Origin: Cerasibacillus terrae
Lineage (GTDB): Bacteria; Bacillota; Bacilli; Bacillales; Amphibacillaceae
Direction of reading: 5' to 3'
Assembly: GCF_008039555.1 (NCBI RefSeq)
Contig: NZ_VDUW01000005.1
Coordinates: forward strand, 124,001 to 188,000
DNA: 64,000 bases
The position numbers were made by a program, and so were the translations under genes. The notes under the pieces were generated by a model. It searched no databases. It was not told the origin of the DNA and was given only the letters and a program-made list of their open reading frames with translations. Below, one piece after another: positions 44,356-56,716 of this stretch (position 1 is the stretch's first letter; each line of letters starts with the position of its first letter).

Positions 44356-46245
44356 TTATTTAATCGCTTGTTGAATTTGTTTTGTATAAAAGTAACGAAC
44401 AATAAAGAAATACGCAATTTGAATGAGCGCAAATCCTCCAAGTACCATTGCCGATTCCTTAACAAGATTGTAATCAAACAGATGCATTAATGCCGTAAGA
44501 GCTACAGCACCATGAATAAGGGCAACAATAATTGGTGCGAAAAAGAGAATCGCTGTTTGCCGGTTAATCACTTTTTTCAATTCATTATTTGTTAATCCCA
44601 ATTTCGCAATTGCTTGGAATTTTTCCTTATCATCATCTAAATCCGAATACAGGCGAAAATATAAGAAACTACCTGCTGAGACAAAGAAGACAATTCCGAT
44701 AAACAATCCAATAAATAGAATCGGTCCATATGCTTTATCAATTTCATAGATTGTGTAGTCCATAGAAAATGCATTATGATATTCATCAAAATGATCAAAC
44801 ACCTTTTCTCCTATGGCTACTAGTTGTTCTTCATCTGCTTGTTTCGTCATCCAAGCAGCAAAAGTTGTTTGTTTAACAGCTGAAGGAAGTTGCTTGAATA
44901 CTTCATCACGGACAATATAGTACGCATTCATTTCTTGAAGAACACTGGTAGAAACTTCCGAATAAGCTTGAACTTTTTCACCTGATTTTAATGGAATTCC
45001 TATTTCCATAAGCTTCTGTTCATTTTGGAAATTACCAATATTTGCTTGATTATCTGAAACAACTACTGCTTTATTTTTTAATTTAATTTCTTTTTCATTT
45101 AATAACTTAGCAAATCGATTATAGTCTGATTCTTTCACGATTAATACCGGGTAATCGATACCAATTTCAAAATAATTCATTTCCACAACTTCTTTATTTG
45201 CTGTTACGTTTTCATCCGCTATTATCTGATCAATTGCAGATATTTGCTTTTGAACATCTTCATCTTCAACAGATTCATATACAACAGAATATGGATTAGC
45301 ATCTTTTAATCCTTTCATCAAATAGGAATGAAAACCAAATAAGGTTCCAATCGCACTAAACGCTACTGTTGAAATAATGGCTACTAAGAAAAAAGTCCTC
45401 GCGTTATCTTTCATACGAAATGATAAATCAGAAAAAAGTAACATATTTGTCTTTTTCCAAAAAATATGTTCATTCTTTTTCAGACGACGAATGAGATAGA
45501 CACTTAATTGGGTAAAAAATAAATATGTCCCAATCGTTACGACAATCACTACCGGAATCAATGCCATAACAACCTGTATTCCTTCAACATATAGCGCTGT
45601 TCCATAACCAGCTGCAAGGAGTAAAACAGCTATGATTGTTAAAATAATAGACGCTTTCGGTTCGCCTTTTGATTTCTTATCTGATTTAATAAGATCTACT
45701 AATTTATTTGTACGCAAGATAAACGTTACAAAAATAGAAATAACGAAAAACAATAGAATAAAGGATATAAATGAAAGTCCAATTGCTTCTAATGGAAAAT
45801 AAAAGTTCAACGTCTCATCTATCACTAATACTTTCTCTGCAATTAACAAGATAACTTTCGCAAACACTAACCCAATTCCAATTCCACTAATAGTTGCTAA
45901 AAATCCAATTAACATGTTTTCCAAAAATGTCATCCGTCGTATTTGCCGTGACGACATTCCGAGTAACATTAAGAGACCGAATTCTTTTTTCCGAGATTGC
46001 AAGAAAGAACTCATAGAATAAAGTACAAAGAAGAAAGAAAACACATAAATGATACCACCAGAAACGAGCATTCCTTTCATAGCACTTGACGGCATATCTC
46101 CTGTCTGAAAGGCGGGATGAAATGCAAATATAGAAAATGTGAAAAATACCATTACAGCAAACATACTACTTAAAAAGTAAGCTACATATAATCGTTTGTT
46201 ACGAAGAACATTATTAAGAGCGAATTGACGAAAAGTCATTGTCAT
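44356..46245 (-). CDS. BceB-like ABC transporter permease
   Basis: 629-residue FtsX/MacB-type permease of the peptide-detoxification (Bce) group. About ten membrane helices, with a large extracellular domain of roughly 200 residues (about 315-525) between helices seven and eight, the hallmark of BceB. It starts inside the end of the ATPase gene (32-bp overlap), so the two are coupled. With the ATPase and the two-component system it should sense and remove cell-wall-active peptides such as bacitracin. The exact peptide cannot be told. Confidence 0.88.
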   Translation of the reverse strand: MTMTFRQFALNNVLRNKRLYVAYFLSSMFAVMVFFTFSIFAFHPAFQTGDMPSSAMKGMLVSGGIIYVFSFFFVLYSMSSFLQSRKKEFGLLMLLGMSSRQIRRMTFLENMLIGFLATISGIGIGLVFAKVILLIAEKVLVIDETLNFYFPLEAIGLSFISFILLFFVISIFVTFILRTNKLVDLIKSDKKSKGEPKASIILTIIAVLLLAAGYGTALYVEGIQVVMALIPVVIVVTIGTYLFFTQLSVYLIRRLKKNEHIFWKKTNMLLFSDLSFRMKDNARTFFLVAIISTVAFSAIGTLFGFHSYLMKGLKDANPYSVVYESVEDEDVQKQISAIDQIIADENVTANKEVVEMNYFEIGIDYPVLIVKESDYNRFAKLLNEKEIKLKNKAVVVSDNQANIGNFQNEQKLMEIGIPLKSGEKVQAYSEVSTSVLQEMNAYYIVRDEVFKQLPSAVKQTTFAAWMTKQADEEQLVAIGEKVFDHFDEYHNAFSMDYTIYEIDKAYGPILFIGLFIGIVFFVSAGSFLYFRLYSDLDDDKEKFQAIAKLGLTNNELKKVINRQTAILFFAPIIVALIHGAVALTALMHLFDYNLVKESAMVLGGFALIQIAYFFIVRYFYTKQIQQAIK

Positions 46246-46978
46246 TCCCTCCTAATAAGGAAAGTGTATCAATTATTTTTTGGAAAAATCCCTTTTGACT
46301 TTCCCCACGATGAATCTCCGAGTACAATTGTCCATCCCGAATAAAAATAACACGATCACAGTAACTAGCAGCTTGTGCATCATGTGTCACAAGTAGCATA
46401 GTTGTTTCTTCTGTTTCATTAATGTTTTCGAGCATCTCCATCACATCTCTGGACGATTTTGAATCTAGATTGCCTGTTGGCTCATCTGCTAAAAGCAATT
46501 TCGGTTGGTGAATCATCGCTCTAGCAACTGCGACACGCTGTGCTTGACCCCCAGATATTTCAAATGTACGTTTTTTCATTATATGGGAGATACCGAGTTT
46601 TTCAGCAATTACATTTGCCTTTTCTTTCATTTCTTTTACTTTTTTGCCATCTAAAGTTAATGGGAGAACGATATTTTCCTCTACAGTTAATGTATGGAGT
46701 AAGTTAAAATCTTGGAATACAAAACCTAATTGTTGTCTACGGAATTTTGCCAATTTATTTTTACTAAGTTGGTGTGGATCCTTTCCTTCTATTAATATTT
46801 CACCAGAAGTTGGCTGGTCGATTGTTGCAACTAAGTTTAATAATGTTGTCTTTCCACTTCCAGAAGGCCCCATAATACCAACAAATTCTCCCTTTCCAAC
46901 TTCCATATTTATATCTGTCAAAGCACGATAAGCGACCTTACCTTCATAGACCTTATTTAAATCATTCACTTGAAGCAT
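46214..46978 (-). CDS. BceA-like ABC transporter ATP-binding protein
   Basis: 254-residue ABC ATPase: Walker A GPSGSGKTTLLN at about residue 36, Q-loop FVFQDFNLL, signature EISGGQAQRVAVARA at about 142, Walker B KLLLADEPTGNLD and H-loop LLVTHD. First gene of the transporter pair, preceded by AAGGAGAGC. The intergenic region upstream contains TTGACT at about 47037-47042 that may be the -35 box of the response-regulator-controlled promoter. Confidence 0.92.
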   Translation of the reverse strand: MLQVNDLNKVYEGKVAYRALTDINMEVGKGEFVGIMGPSGSGKTTLLNLVATIDQPTSGEILIEGKDPHQLSKNKLAKFRRQQLGFVFQDFNLLHTLTVEENIVLPLTLDGKKVKEMKEKANVIAEKLGISHIMKKRTFEISGGQAQRVAVARAMIHQPKLLLADEPTGNLDSKSSRDVMEMLENINETEETTMLLVTHDAQAASYCDRVIFIRDGQLYSEIHRGESQKGFFQKIIDTLSLLGGNDNDFSSIRS

Positions 46979-47187
46979 AGCAAGCTCTCCTTTTATTAAA
47001 GTTTGAACATTGTTAGATAGTAGGCAAGACGAAAACAGTCAAGGAAATATGTTTCTTCTCTGAAAAAATCAACTTCACCGAATACTAACTATCCATCAAT
47101 GTTTTATTTAATTTTCGATTTTCTATTATTAGTGTAATTTATTTGAGGCTTTAGCTTCTATCGATGATTCTTTCATTAGTATTACAT

Positions 47188-48183
47188 CTATGTAAGGTTA
47201 GTATTGGTTTCAAAAATAATTCGAAAAGTGGTGCCTTCTTCGACGACACTCTTCATTTCAATGGAATGACCTAAATAATCCAGAGTTTCCTTTACTAAAT
47301 ATAATCCCATTCCTGTTGATTCCCTATATTTTCTGCCATTTTCACCGGTGAAAAAAGGCTGGAATATTCGTTTTTGATCAACAACTGGTATACCAATTCC
47401 GTAATCTGTTATTTCCAAAACAATCGCTTCTTCCCTTTCATATAATGACAAACTTATTTTATTCGTCTTTCCCGTTGAATATTTCACACCATTATGGATG
47501 AGTTGTGTAATTACAAAAAAGAGCCATTTTTCATCCGATTCGACTATCCACTCGCCATCACCCTTTTCTAGTTTCGGATATACTTTGTTTCTGATAAAAA
47601 AACGTTTATTTTCCTGGTTTACCTCATGGATGAGTTTTTCTAAATAAACAGGCTTAATGTGAAAATCATCTTTAATAGTGCGAAGGCGTGCCATTGAAAG
47701 CACAGTATGTAATCCGTTACTTATTCGTTCTGTTTCTTCACGAATGCTGGAAGAATCCGGCTCATCTAGGTTTTGTGCTGTTAATTCAATGACAGATAAC
47801 GGTGTTTTCATCTGGTGAACCCAGCGATCAATAAACTCCAGATGCTGTTCTTTCGTACTTTCTATTTCCTTTATTTTTTTTATATACATTCGATATTGGG
47901 AACGAATTAGTTCATCAAATGCCTCTGAAACTGCCGTATGACCTGTTTTTTCTAATGATTCATCAAGAGATAAGAACTCTCTTTCTAATCTTTTATAAAA
48001 TTCTCTATGTGTCATATATTGATAAATAAGATAACCACTTAAGAAAAATAGCCCAATAAAAAAGGCATAAAGTAATATTTTCCAATCATCATACCCATCA
48101 AGCCAAATAATTAGTAATATAATCGAAAACTGGAGACATTGTACCATGATTAATAACAAATGTTCCTTTATGAAAAGTTTCAT
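47188..48183 (-). CDS. BceS-like intramembrane-sensing histidine kinase
   Basis: 331 residues: two close membrane helices at about 10-28 and 36-56 with almost no extracellular loop, as in BceS, then a short linker, the phospho-accepting His in RWVHQMKTPLS at about residue 120, and a HATPase domain with N (IHNGVKYS), G1 (DYGIGI) and G2 (STGMGLYL) boxes. ATG 48183 has GGAGGTGGTG upstream. The kinase has no sensor domain of its own, so the BceAB-like transporter encoded next is the likely detector. Confidence 0.9.
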   Translation of the reverse strand: MKLFIKEHLLLIMVQCLQFSIILLIIWLDGYDDWKILLYAFFIGLFFLSGYLIYQYMTHREFYKRLEREFLSLDESLEKTGHTAVSEAFDELIRSQYRMYIKKIKEIESTKEQHLEFIDRWVHQMKTPLSVIELTAQNLDEPDSSSIREETERISNGLHTVLSMARLRTIKDDFHIKPVYLEKLIHEVNQENKRFFIRNKVYPKLEKGDGEWIVESDEKWLFFVITQLIHNGVKYSTGKTNKISLSLYEREEAIVLEITDYGIGIPVVDQKRIFQPFFTGENGRKYRESTGMGLYLVKETLDYLGHSIEMKSVVEEGTTFRIIFETNTNLT

Positions 48184-48227
48184 ACCACACCACCTCCACC
48201 CGATAAAATTTATCCATTGGTTAAAAA

Positions 48228-48923
48228 TCATTCCATCCATGTAATACGCAAACGATACCCCGCTCCACGAACGGTTTCAATAGCATCTTCTATTCCGATT
48301 TCAGAAATTTTTTTCCGAACACGAGCAATATTTACATTTAATGTATTTTCATCAACATATGCTTGGTCATCCCATAATCTTTCCAAGAGATCTTCTCGGC
48401 CTGCGATTCTAGGATGTCGCATCATTAAATATTCCAAAATATCGGCTTCCTTTTTAGCTAAATAAACTATCCTTTCTTTATATTTTAACTCCAATCTTTC
48501 TAGATATAGCTTCAATCCTTCTTTTACAATAATCCGTTCTTCTTGTTTAGCTGCATATTCTCCATAGGCACGTCTTAATTGACTTCGGATTTTCGCCATT
48601 ACGATATCGGGATGAAATGGTTTAGATATAAAATCATCCCCGCCATTTTCTAATGCCATGACTTGGTCCATTTCTCCAGTTCTTGCCGAGATAAAAATAA
48701 CCGGACAAATGGATTCTAAACGAACTTGTCTGCACCAATAATATCCATCAAAACTCGGTAAATTAATATCTAATAAAACGAGGCTTGGCTGAAAAAAGCG
48801 AAATTCACCCATTAGGTTTTCAAAATCATCTGCTACAAATACTTCATACCCATATTTTTCAATGTACTCCCGTAAATGCTCTGCAATTTTAGGATCATCT
48901 TCCACTATCATTATTTTCTTCAT
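48228..48923 (-). CDS. BceR-like response regulator (OmpR family)
   Basis: 231 residues. Receiver domain with acidic pocket (VEDD) and phospho-acceptor Asp in LLDINLPSFDG at about residue 52, Lys in ISKPFHPD at about 102. The C-terminal winged helix (about 130-228) ends in VRGAGYRL, typical of OmpR-type regulators. It leads the regulator-kinase pair and should activate the downstream transporter genes when peptide antibiotic is present. Confidence 0.93.
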   Translation of the reverse strand: MKKIMIVEDDPKIAEHLREYIEKYGYEVFVADDFENLMGEFRFFQPSLVLLDINLPSFDGYYWCRQVRLESICPVIFISARTGEMDQVMALENGGDDFISKPFHPDIVMAKIRSQLRRAYGEYAAKQEERIIVKEGLKLYLERLELKYKERIVYLAKKEADILEYLMMRHPRIAGREDLLERLWDDQAYVDENTLNVNIARVRKKISEIGIEDAIETVRGAGYRLRITWME

Positions 48924-49042
48924 TATAATCCCTCATTTCAATCTGGAACTTTATGACATCTATTCTTTCAAATCAAACAAAAAGGATGTACCGAAATTAT
49001 AGCATAGGACCATCACATCCATTTATTAAAGTATGTGTAAAC

Positions 49043-49085
49043 AAAAAATACAGCGATTCTTTTGAAGAGAATCGCTGTATTTTTT
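49043..49085. terminator. Strong terminator at the end of the ilv-leu operon
   Basis: AAAAAATACAGCGATTCT pairs perfectly with AGAATCGCTGTATTTTTT around a 7-nt loop. It overlaps the ilvA stop codon and ends the long operon; the T run on both strands would make it bidirectional. Confidence 0.9.
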
Positions 49086-50097
49086 AATAACTTACTGTCA
49101 GTTTTTTTGTAACATGATTCGTTGATAAGTCTTGGGCGAGTTGTTGAATTCTTGGCATCATACTCACATCCATGTTCCCACCACTAATAATGATTCCAGT
49201 ATGACGTGAAACAATTTGTTCATGATAGGCGAATAATGCAGCTAAAGCAGCAGCACCTGCACCTTCTACAAGCATTTTATTTCGCTCTAACATATAAATC
49301 ATAGCAGAAGCAATCTGTTCATCTGATACGGTGACAACATCATCCACATATTTCGTAATAATTGGTAATGTCTTTTCCCCTGGCTCCTTCACTGCAATTC
49401 CCTCGGCAATAGTAGGTTTATCTTCTCCATTTCTCGTCTGATGATGGAAACTATCATAAACTGCGGAGGAATTTTCCGCCTGGACTCCGATAATTTGGAT
49501 ATGACGATTCACATGTTTGGCAGCAGTAGCAATTCCACTGATCAATCCACCACCACCAATTGGAGCAATAATTGTATCTATTCGATCTTCTTGACGTAAT
49601 AACTCCAATGCAATCGTTCCTTGGCCAGCCATGATATCCACATCATCAAATGGATGTACATAAACTGCTTTTGATTCTTTTTGCCTTTCAACAGATGCTT
49701 CATATGCTTCCTGAAACGTTTCACCAGTAATCACTACTTCTGCGCCATAATTTTTGGTTGCTTCCACTTTTGCTTCTGGGGTACCAACTGGCATAAATAT
49801 TGTTGCTTTCGTGTCTAATTTAGTGGCCGCATATGCAAGGCCTTGAGCGTGATTCCCAGCTGATGCCGTAATTACTCCCTTTTGTAGTTGTGATTTTTTT
49901 AATTGCATCAATTTAAATGTTGCTCCCCTAAATTTAAATGCCCCTGTTTTTTGTTGATTCTCCATTTTGAAATAAACTCTTCTTCCTACCAGACGATTTG
50001 TTGTGTTGGATGTTAGGATTGGAGTACGATGAACAATCGGACGTAATTTTGCAAAAGCTGTGTGTATTCTTTCTCCTGTTAAAAAATTCCCAAGCAA
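49084..50097 (-). CDS. ilvA: Threonine dehydratase (threonine ammonia-lyase) without a regulatory domain
   Basis: 337-residue PLP enzyme converting threonine to 2-oxobutanoate, the first step to isoleucine. PLP Lys is in KTGAFKFRGA at about residue 53; the phosphate-binding glycine loop is IGGGGLISG at about 180; SAGNHAQG is present. It ends without the ACT-like domain of feedback-controlled IlvA, so its length is like catabolic TdcB. The TTG start lies after AGGGAGAG. Being last gene of the ilv-leu operon, its role is still biosynthetic; lack of the allosteric domain is notable. Confidence 0.9.
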   Translation of the reverse strand: MLGNFLTGERIHTAFAKLRPIVHRTPILTSNTTNRLVGRRVYFKMENQQKTGAFKFRGATFKLMQLKKSQLQKGVITASAGNHAQGLAYAATKLDTKATIFMPVGTPEAKVEATKNYGAEVVITGETFQEAYEASVERQKESKAVYVHPFDDVDIMAGQGTIALELLRQEDRIDTIIAPIGGGGLISGIATAAKHVNRHIQIIGVQAENSSAVYDSFHHQTRNGEDKPTIAEGIAVKEPGEKTLPIITKYVDDVVTVSDEQIASAMIYMLERNKMLVEGAGAAALAALFAYHEQIVSRHTGIIISGGNMDVSMMPRIQQLAQDLSTNHVTKKLTVSY

Positions 50098-50135
50098 ACC
50101 ACTCTCCCTATTATTTTAAAGTCTATTCTTTCCTC

Positions 50136-50723
50136 TTATAGATACCGATTTTCATAAGCTTTTATTTTCTCTTCATGTTGCAATGTTAATGCAATATCAT
50201 CCCAACCATTTAATAGTTTCTTTTGATGGTATGTGGATATTTCAAATGGGATAATTTCCCCGTCTCTCTTTAATATATTTTTTTTCCTTAAGTCAATTGT
50301 TAAAACTAGCTTTTCCTGTGCTGCTTCATCCATCCACTCTTTTACCTGTTTTGCATCCATTTGAATTGGAATAATTCCATTTTTTAAGGCATTATTATAA
50401 AAAATATCTGCAAAACTAGGAGCAATAATAATGCGAAATCCATAATCTAATAAGGCCCATGGTGCATGTTCTCTTGAGGAACCACAACCAAAATTTTCTC
50501 CAGCAAGTAAAATAGTTGCACCTTCATATTTTACTTCATTTAAGCTAAAATTCGCTCGTTTCATTCCATTGTCATCAAAACGCCAATGGAAAAATAAATA
50601 TTTACCAAAACCGGTTCGTTCGATTCGCTTTAAAAATTGTTTTGGGATGATTTGGTCTGTGTCAACATTTGCACGGTTTAATGGATATACGAAACCTGTA
50701 TGTGATTGTATTGCTTCCATCAT
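50136..50723 (-). CDS. leuD: 3-isopropylmalate dehydratase small subunit
   Basis: 195-residue swivel subunit, which with LeuC isomerises 2- to 3-isopropylmalate in leucine synthesis. Family marks: NVDTDQIIPKQFLKRI at about residue 20, FGCGSSREHAPWAL at about 78. Two adjacent ATG codons follow GGAGGTGCC; the first is used here. It lies 85 bp after leuC and 38 bp before ilvA. Confidence 0.96.
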   Translation of the reverse strand: MMEAIQSHTGFVYPLNRANVDTDQIIPKQFLKRIERTGFGKYLFFHWRFDDNGMKRANFSLNEVKYEGATILLAGENFGCGSSREHAPWALLDYGFRIIIAPSFADIFYNNALKNGIIPIQMDAKQVKEWMDEAAQEKLVLTIDLRKKNILKRDGEIIPFEISTYHQKKLLNGWDDIALTLQHEEKIKAYENRYL

Positions 50724-50808
50724 GGCACCTCCATTCCATACTAATCATATGTTTTATTGCTAATGCCGTTTATTCACTTTTTCAAAAGGCTTTTGAAAGG
50801 AACCAAAT

Positions 50809-52227
50809 TCACCGATTCATTCGTTCCAATACTTGATTATATTTCCGTACATCGATAAAATGTCCTTCAATCGCAGCTGCTGCGGCCATTTCTGGACTAA
50901 CTAAATGGGTACGTGCTCCATTTCCTTGTCTTCCTTCAAAATTCCGATTCGATGTGGATGCACATCTTCCACCTGGTGGAACGATATCATCATTCATCGC
51001 CAAACACATACTACAACCCGCTTCACGCCATTCAAAACCAGCTTCTTTGAAAACTTGATCTAATCCTTTTTCTTCTGCTGCTTTTTTCACTTGGAATGAA
51101 CCTGGAACAACAATTGCACGTACTTCTTCATTTACTGTTCTTCCTTTGACAATGGCAGCTGCTTTTTGCAAATCACTTAGACGTGAATTCGTGCATGAAC
51201 CGATGAACACATGATCAATTTCAATTTCTGTCACAGGCTGATTTTCTTTCAATCCCATATATTCTAAAGCACGTTGTACATCTGCTTTTTGATCTACATC
51301 TTGTAAATTTGGAGTACGTCCACTAATTGGGACACACATTCCTGGATTTGTTCCCCATGTTACTTGCGGTTCTACTTCATCGGCATGGATCGTCACTTGT
51401 TTATCATAAACAGCTCCTTCATCGGTTCTTAAGGAAAGCCATTCCTCAGTCTTTTTATCAAAGTCTTCTCCCTTTGGAACATGCCTTTTTCCTCTTAAAT
51501 ATTCAATCGTCTTTTCATCTGGGCTAATTAATCCTGCTTTTGCACCAGCTTCAATCGACATATTACAAATGGTCATACGCCCTTCCATGGAAAGATTACG
51601 GATTGCTTCTCCTGTATATTCAATAACATGACCCGTTCCAAACTTTATGCCAAACTTGGCTATGATTGCTAAAATAAGATCCTTCGCTGTCACACCAACC
51701 GCAAGATTACCTTCGACATGTACATTCAATGTCTTTGGTTTTTCTTGCCATAATGATTGTGTTGCAAGAACATGTTCTACTTCACTTGTGCCAATTCCAA
51801 AAGCAATGGCACCAAATGCACCATGTGTGGATGTATGACTATCTCCACAAACGATTGTTTTTCCAGGTTGTGTTAAACCAAGTTCCGGGCCAATTACATG
51901 TACAATACCTTGGTCAGGATGATACATATCTGCTAGTGGAATTCCAAATTTTTCACAATTATTTTTTAATGTTTCCATCTGTTTTTTCGCAATTTTATCC
52001 TTAATCACGTCTCTATTTTTCGTTGGGACATTATGATCTACTGTTGCATATGTTAAATCTGGTCTGCGAACTTTGCGTTGATTTATTCGCAATCCCTCAA
52101 AAGCTTGTGGAGATGTTACTTCATGAACTAAATGTAAATCAATATAAAGTAAATCTGGCTTTCCTTCTTCCCGATGAACGACATGTTTATCCCATATTTT
52201 TTCAATAATCGTTTTTGGTTGCTTCAC
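50809..52227 (-). CDS. leuC: 3-isopropylmalate dehydratase large subunit
   Basis: 472-residue aconitase-family subunit with a 4Fe-4S cluster. Substrate and cluster regions are seen as [15 protein letters not shown] at about residue 132, IGSCTNSR at about 345 and CSMCLAMN at about 409, the three cluster Cys. It starts at GTG after GAGGAGGTAAAAT, 14 bp after leuB. Complete and typical in length. Confidence 0.97.
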   Translation of the reverse strand: MKQPKTIIEKIWDKHVVHREEGKPDLLYIDLHLVHEVTSPQAFEGLRINQRKVRRPDLTYATVDHNVPTKNRDVIKDKIAKKQMETLKNNCEKFGIPLADMYHPDQGIVHVIGPELGLTQPGKTIVCGDSHTSTHGAFGAIAFGIGTSEVEHVLATQSLWQEKPKTLNVHVEGNLAVGVTAKDLILAIIAKFGIKFGTGHVIEYTGEAIRNLSMEGRMTICNMSIEAGAKAGLISPDEKTIEYLRGKRHVPKGEDFDKKTEEWLSLRTDEGAVYDKQVTIHADEVEPQVTWGTNPGMCVPISGRTPNLQDVDQKADVQRALEYMGLKENQPVTEIEIDHVFIGSCTNSRLSDLQKAAAIVKGRTVNEEVRAIVVPGSFQVKKAAEEKGLDQVFKEAGFEWREAGCSMCLAMNDDIVPPGGRCASTSNRNFEGRQGNGARTHLVSPEMAAAAAIEGHFIDVRKYNQVLERMNR

Positions 52228-52241
52228 ATTTTACCTCCTCA

Positions 52242-53348
52242 CTACACATAAACACTGCAAATACTATCGCTAATGCTTTTCAATGTAATATGATCAACAA
52301 TTAAATCAGTCATTTCTTTTGTTGTGATTGCTTTCTGACCTATTTTCGCTAGGTCTGGTGTATGATAACCTAAATCAAGTACATAATTAACTGCTCTTTC
52401 AATTTCTGTTGCTGCTTCATCCATTTGAAAAGAATGTCTTAGCATCATCGCTGTTGATAAAATCATTCCCAAAGGATTTGCAATACCTTTACCAGTAATA
52501 TCTGGGGCTGAGCCGTGTACTGGTTCATACAATCCAACATGATCTTCTCGCATACTTGCAGATGGAAGCATCCCTAAAGAACCGGTCAAAACAGATGCCT
52601 CATCACTTAAAATATCTCCAAATAAATTTTCCGTTACAATGACATCAAAAGCATTTGGTTGGGTAATTAACTTCATTGCAGCCGCATCAACAAGTAAATG
52701 TTCTACTTCGACTTCAGGATATTCTTGACGTTTTTCCTCTACAACTTCTCTCCATAGACGACTTGATTCTAAAACATTTGCTTTATCCACAGAGGTGAGG
52801 TGTTTACTTCGCTTCATAGCTTGTTGGAAAGCTTTATCAATGATTCTCTCCATTTCATCACGACGATAAAAAAGGGTGTCTACAACGCTATTTCCATTGT
52901 CACGTCTTTCACTTGGTTCACCAAAATAAAGACCACCTGTTAACTCACGAATAATGAGGATATCACTATTTTTAATGAATTCCTCTTTTAATGGAGAGGC
53001 AGATAATAACGCATTGATCCCTTTGATTGGTCTTAAGTTGGCAAATAATCCCATTTCCTTTCGGATCCCCAGTAGTCCCTTTTCCGGTCGATTATGAGCA
53101 GAAATATTATCCCATTTCGGACCACCTACCGCACCAAGCAAAATCGCATCTGCTTCCTTACATGCTTCTACTGTTTGTTGTGGAAGTGGGACGCCATATT
53201 TATCAATGGCATCCCCACCAATGGAGTGTTCATGAAAAGTAAATGAATAGCCATATTCATTACTGATCGCTTCTAAAATTACCTTCGCTGACTGCATAAT
53301 CTCCTTACCGACCCCGTCACCCGGAAGTAAAACAACTTGCTTACCCAT
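52242..53348 (-). CDS. leuB: 3-isopropylmalate dehydrogenase
   Basis: 368-residue NAD-dependent oxidative decarboxylase making 2-oxoisocaproate for leucine. LLPGDGVGKEIM opens the protein; the substrate loop RELTGGLYFGEPSER is at about residue 138 and the metal-binding NLFGDILSDEASVLTGSLGM at about 238. I start at ATG 53348 because GGAGGGTATCGC precedes it; the frame is open twelve codons earlier. Between leuA and leuC in the operon. Confidence 0.97.
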   Translation of the reverse strand: MGKQVVLLPGDGVGKEIMQSAKVILEAISNEYGYSFTFHEHSIGGDAIDKYGVPLPQQTVEACKEADAILLGAVGGPKWDNISAHNRPEKGLLGIRKEMGLFANLRPIKGINALLSASPLKEEFIKNSDILIIRELTGGLYFGEPSERRDNGNSVVDTLFYRRDEMERIIDKAFQQAMKRSKHLTSVDKANVLESSRLWREVVEEKRQEYPEVEVEHLLVDAAAMKLITQPNAFDVIVTENLFGDILSDEASVLTGSLGMLPSASMREDHVGLYEPVHGSAPDITGKGIANPLGMILSTAMMLRHSFQMDEAATEIERAVNYVLDLGYHTPDLAKIGQKAITTKEMTDLIVDHITLKSISDSICSVYV

Positions 53349-53447
53349 GCGATACCCTCCTAATTTTATTTTGTTTCGTTTCATTTATTTCCAAAATATT
53401 ACCCCAGTTGAAATAGCTAATTTTCCTCCTGTAAACTATCATCAATT

Positions 53448-56082
<2,635 letters not shown>

Positions 56083-56132
56083 TTAATTACTCACGTGTTT
56101 CATTTCTTCTTATACATGGGTACCTAAAGAAT

Positions 56133-56147
56133 AATTTACTGAAAAAT
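56133..56147 (+). promoter_or_regulatory. CodY-like box between ilvN and ilvC
   Basis: AATTTACTGAAAAAT matches 13 of 15 positions of AATTTTCWGAAAATT. It lies about 100 bp upstream of ilvC in an otherwise empty intergenic gap, so it may control an internal promoter or act as a roadblock on the long transcript. Confidence 0.5.
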
Positions 56148-56194
56148 TAATGAATATAATATATTCCGAAAAATAACAGTAAATTTTTTACCGT

Positions 56195-56716
56195 TTATAT
56201 TGATAATGCTGAATTTATTTCTGTTACATGAGATGGTTGTTGTCCTCTTAAAAAGGCAACCATTCCTGTCCTTGCTAACTCTTTAATTCCATATGGTTTT
56301 AAAAGTGTGATTAATGCATCTACTTTTTCTTGTTTCCCTGTTACTTGAATGGTTAGATTGTCTTTACTTACATCGATTATTGATGCCCGGAATGGTGCGA
56401 TAATTCCTTGAATTTCTGCTCGGAGTTGGCCGCTACCGACAACTTTAATAAGTGCAAGTTCTCTAGCAACAATTGCTTGATCAGTTATATCAGACACCTT
56501 TAATACATCAATTTGTTTATTTAACTGTTTGGTTAGTTGTTCTAGTTTTTGATGATCATTCACATCTACAACAATGGTCATTTTAGAAATACCTTCTATT
56601 TCAGAGGCACCAACTGTAATACTTTCAATATTAAATTGTCGTTTATTTAACATCCCTGTAATACGGTTGAGGACACCACTTCGATTCTGGACAGTGGCTG
56701 TAATGATTTGTTTCAT
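56195..56716 (-). CDS. ilvN: Acetolactate synthase small (regulatory) subunit
   Basis: 173 residues with an N-terminal ACT domain ([18 protein letters not shown]) that binds valine for feedback inhibition, and the C-terminal activation domain ([14 protein letters not shown]). It overlaps the end of ilvB by 4 bp (ATGA), which ties the level of the two subunits together. Also called ilvH in Bacillus. Confidence 0.96.
   Translation of the reverse strand: MKQIITATVQNRSGVLNRITGMLNKRQFNIESITVGASEIEGISKMTIVVDVNDHQKLEQLTKQLNKQIDVLKVSDITDQAIVARELALIKVVGSGQLRAEIQGIIAPFRASIIDVSKDNLTIQVTGKQEKVDALITLLKPYGIKELARTGMVAFLRGQQPSHVTEINSALSI

Noticed and set aside
44241..44477. Minus-strand frame overlapping the BceB-like 3' end
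   Set aside because: Shares most of its length with the real gene in another frame and has the terminator inside it.
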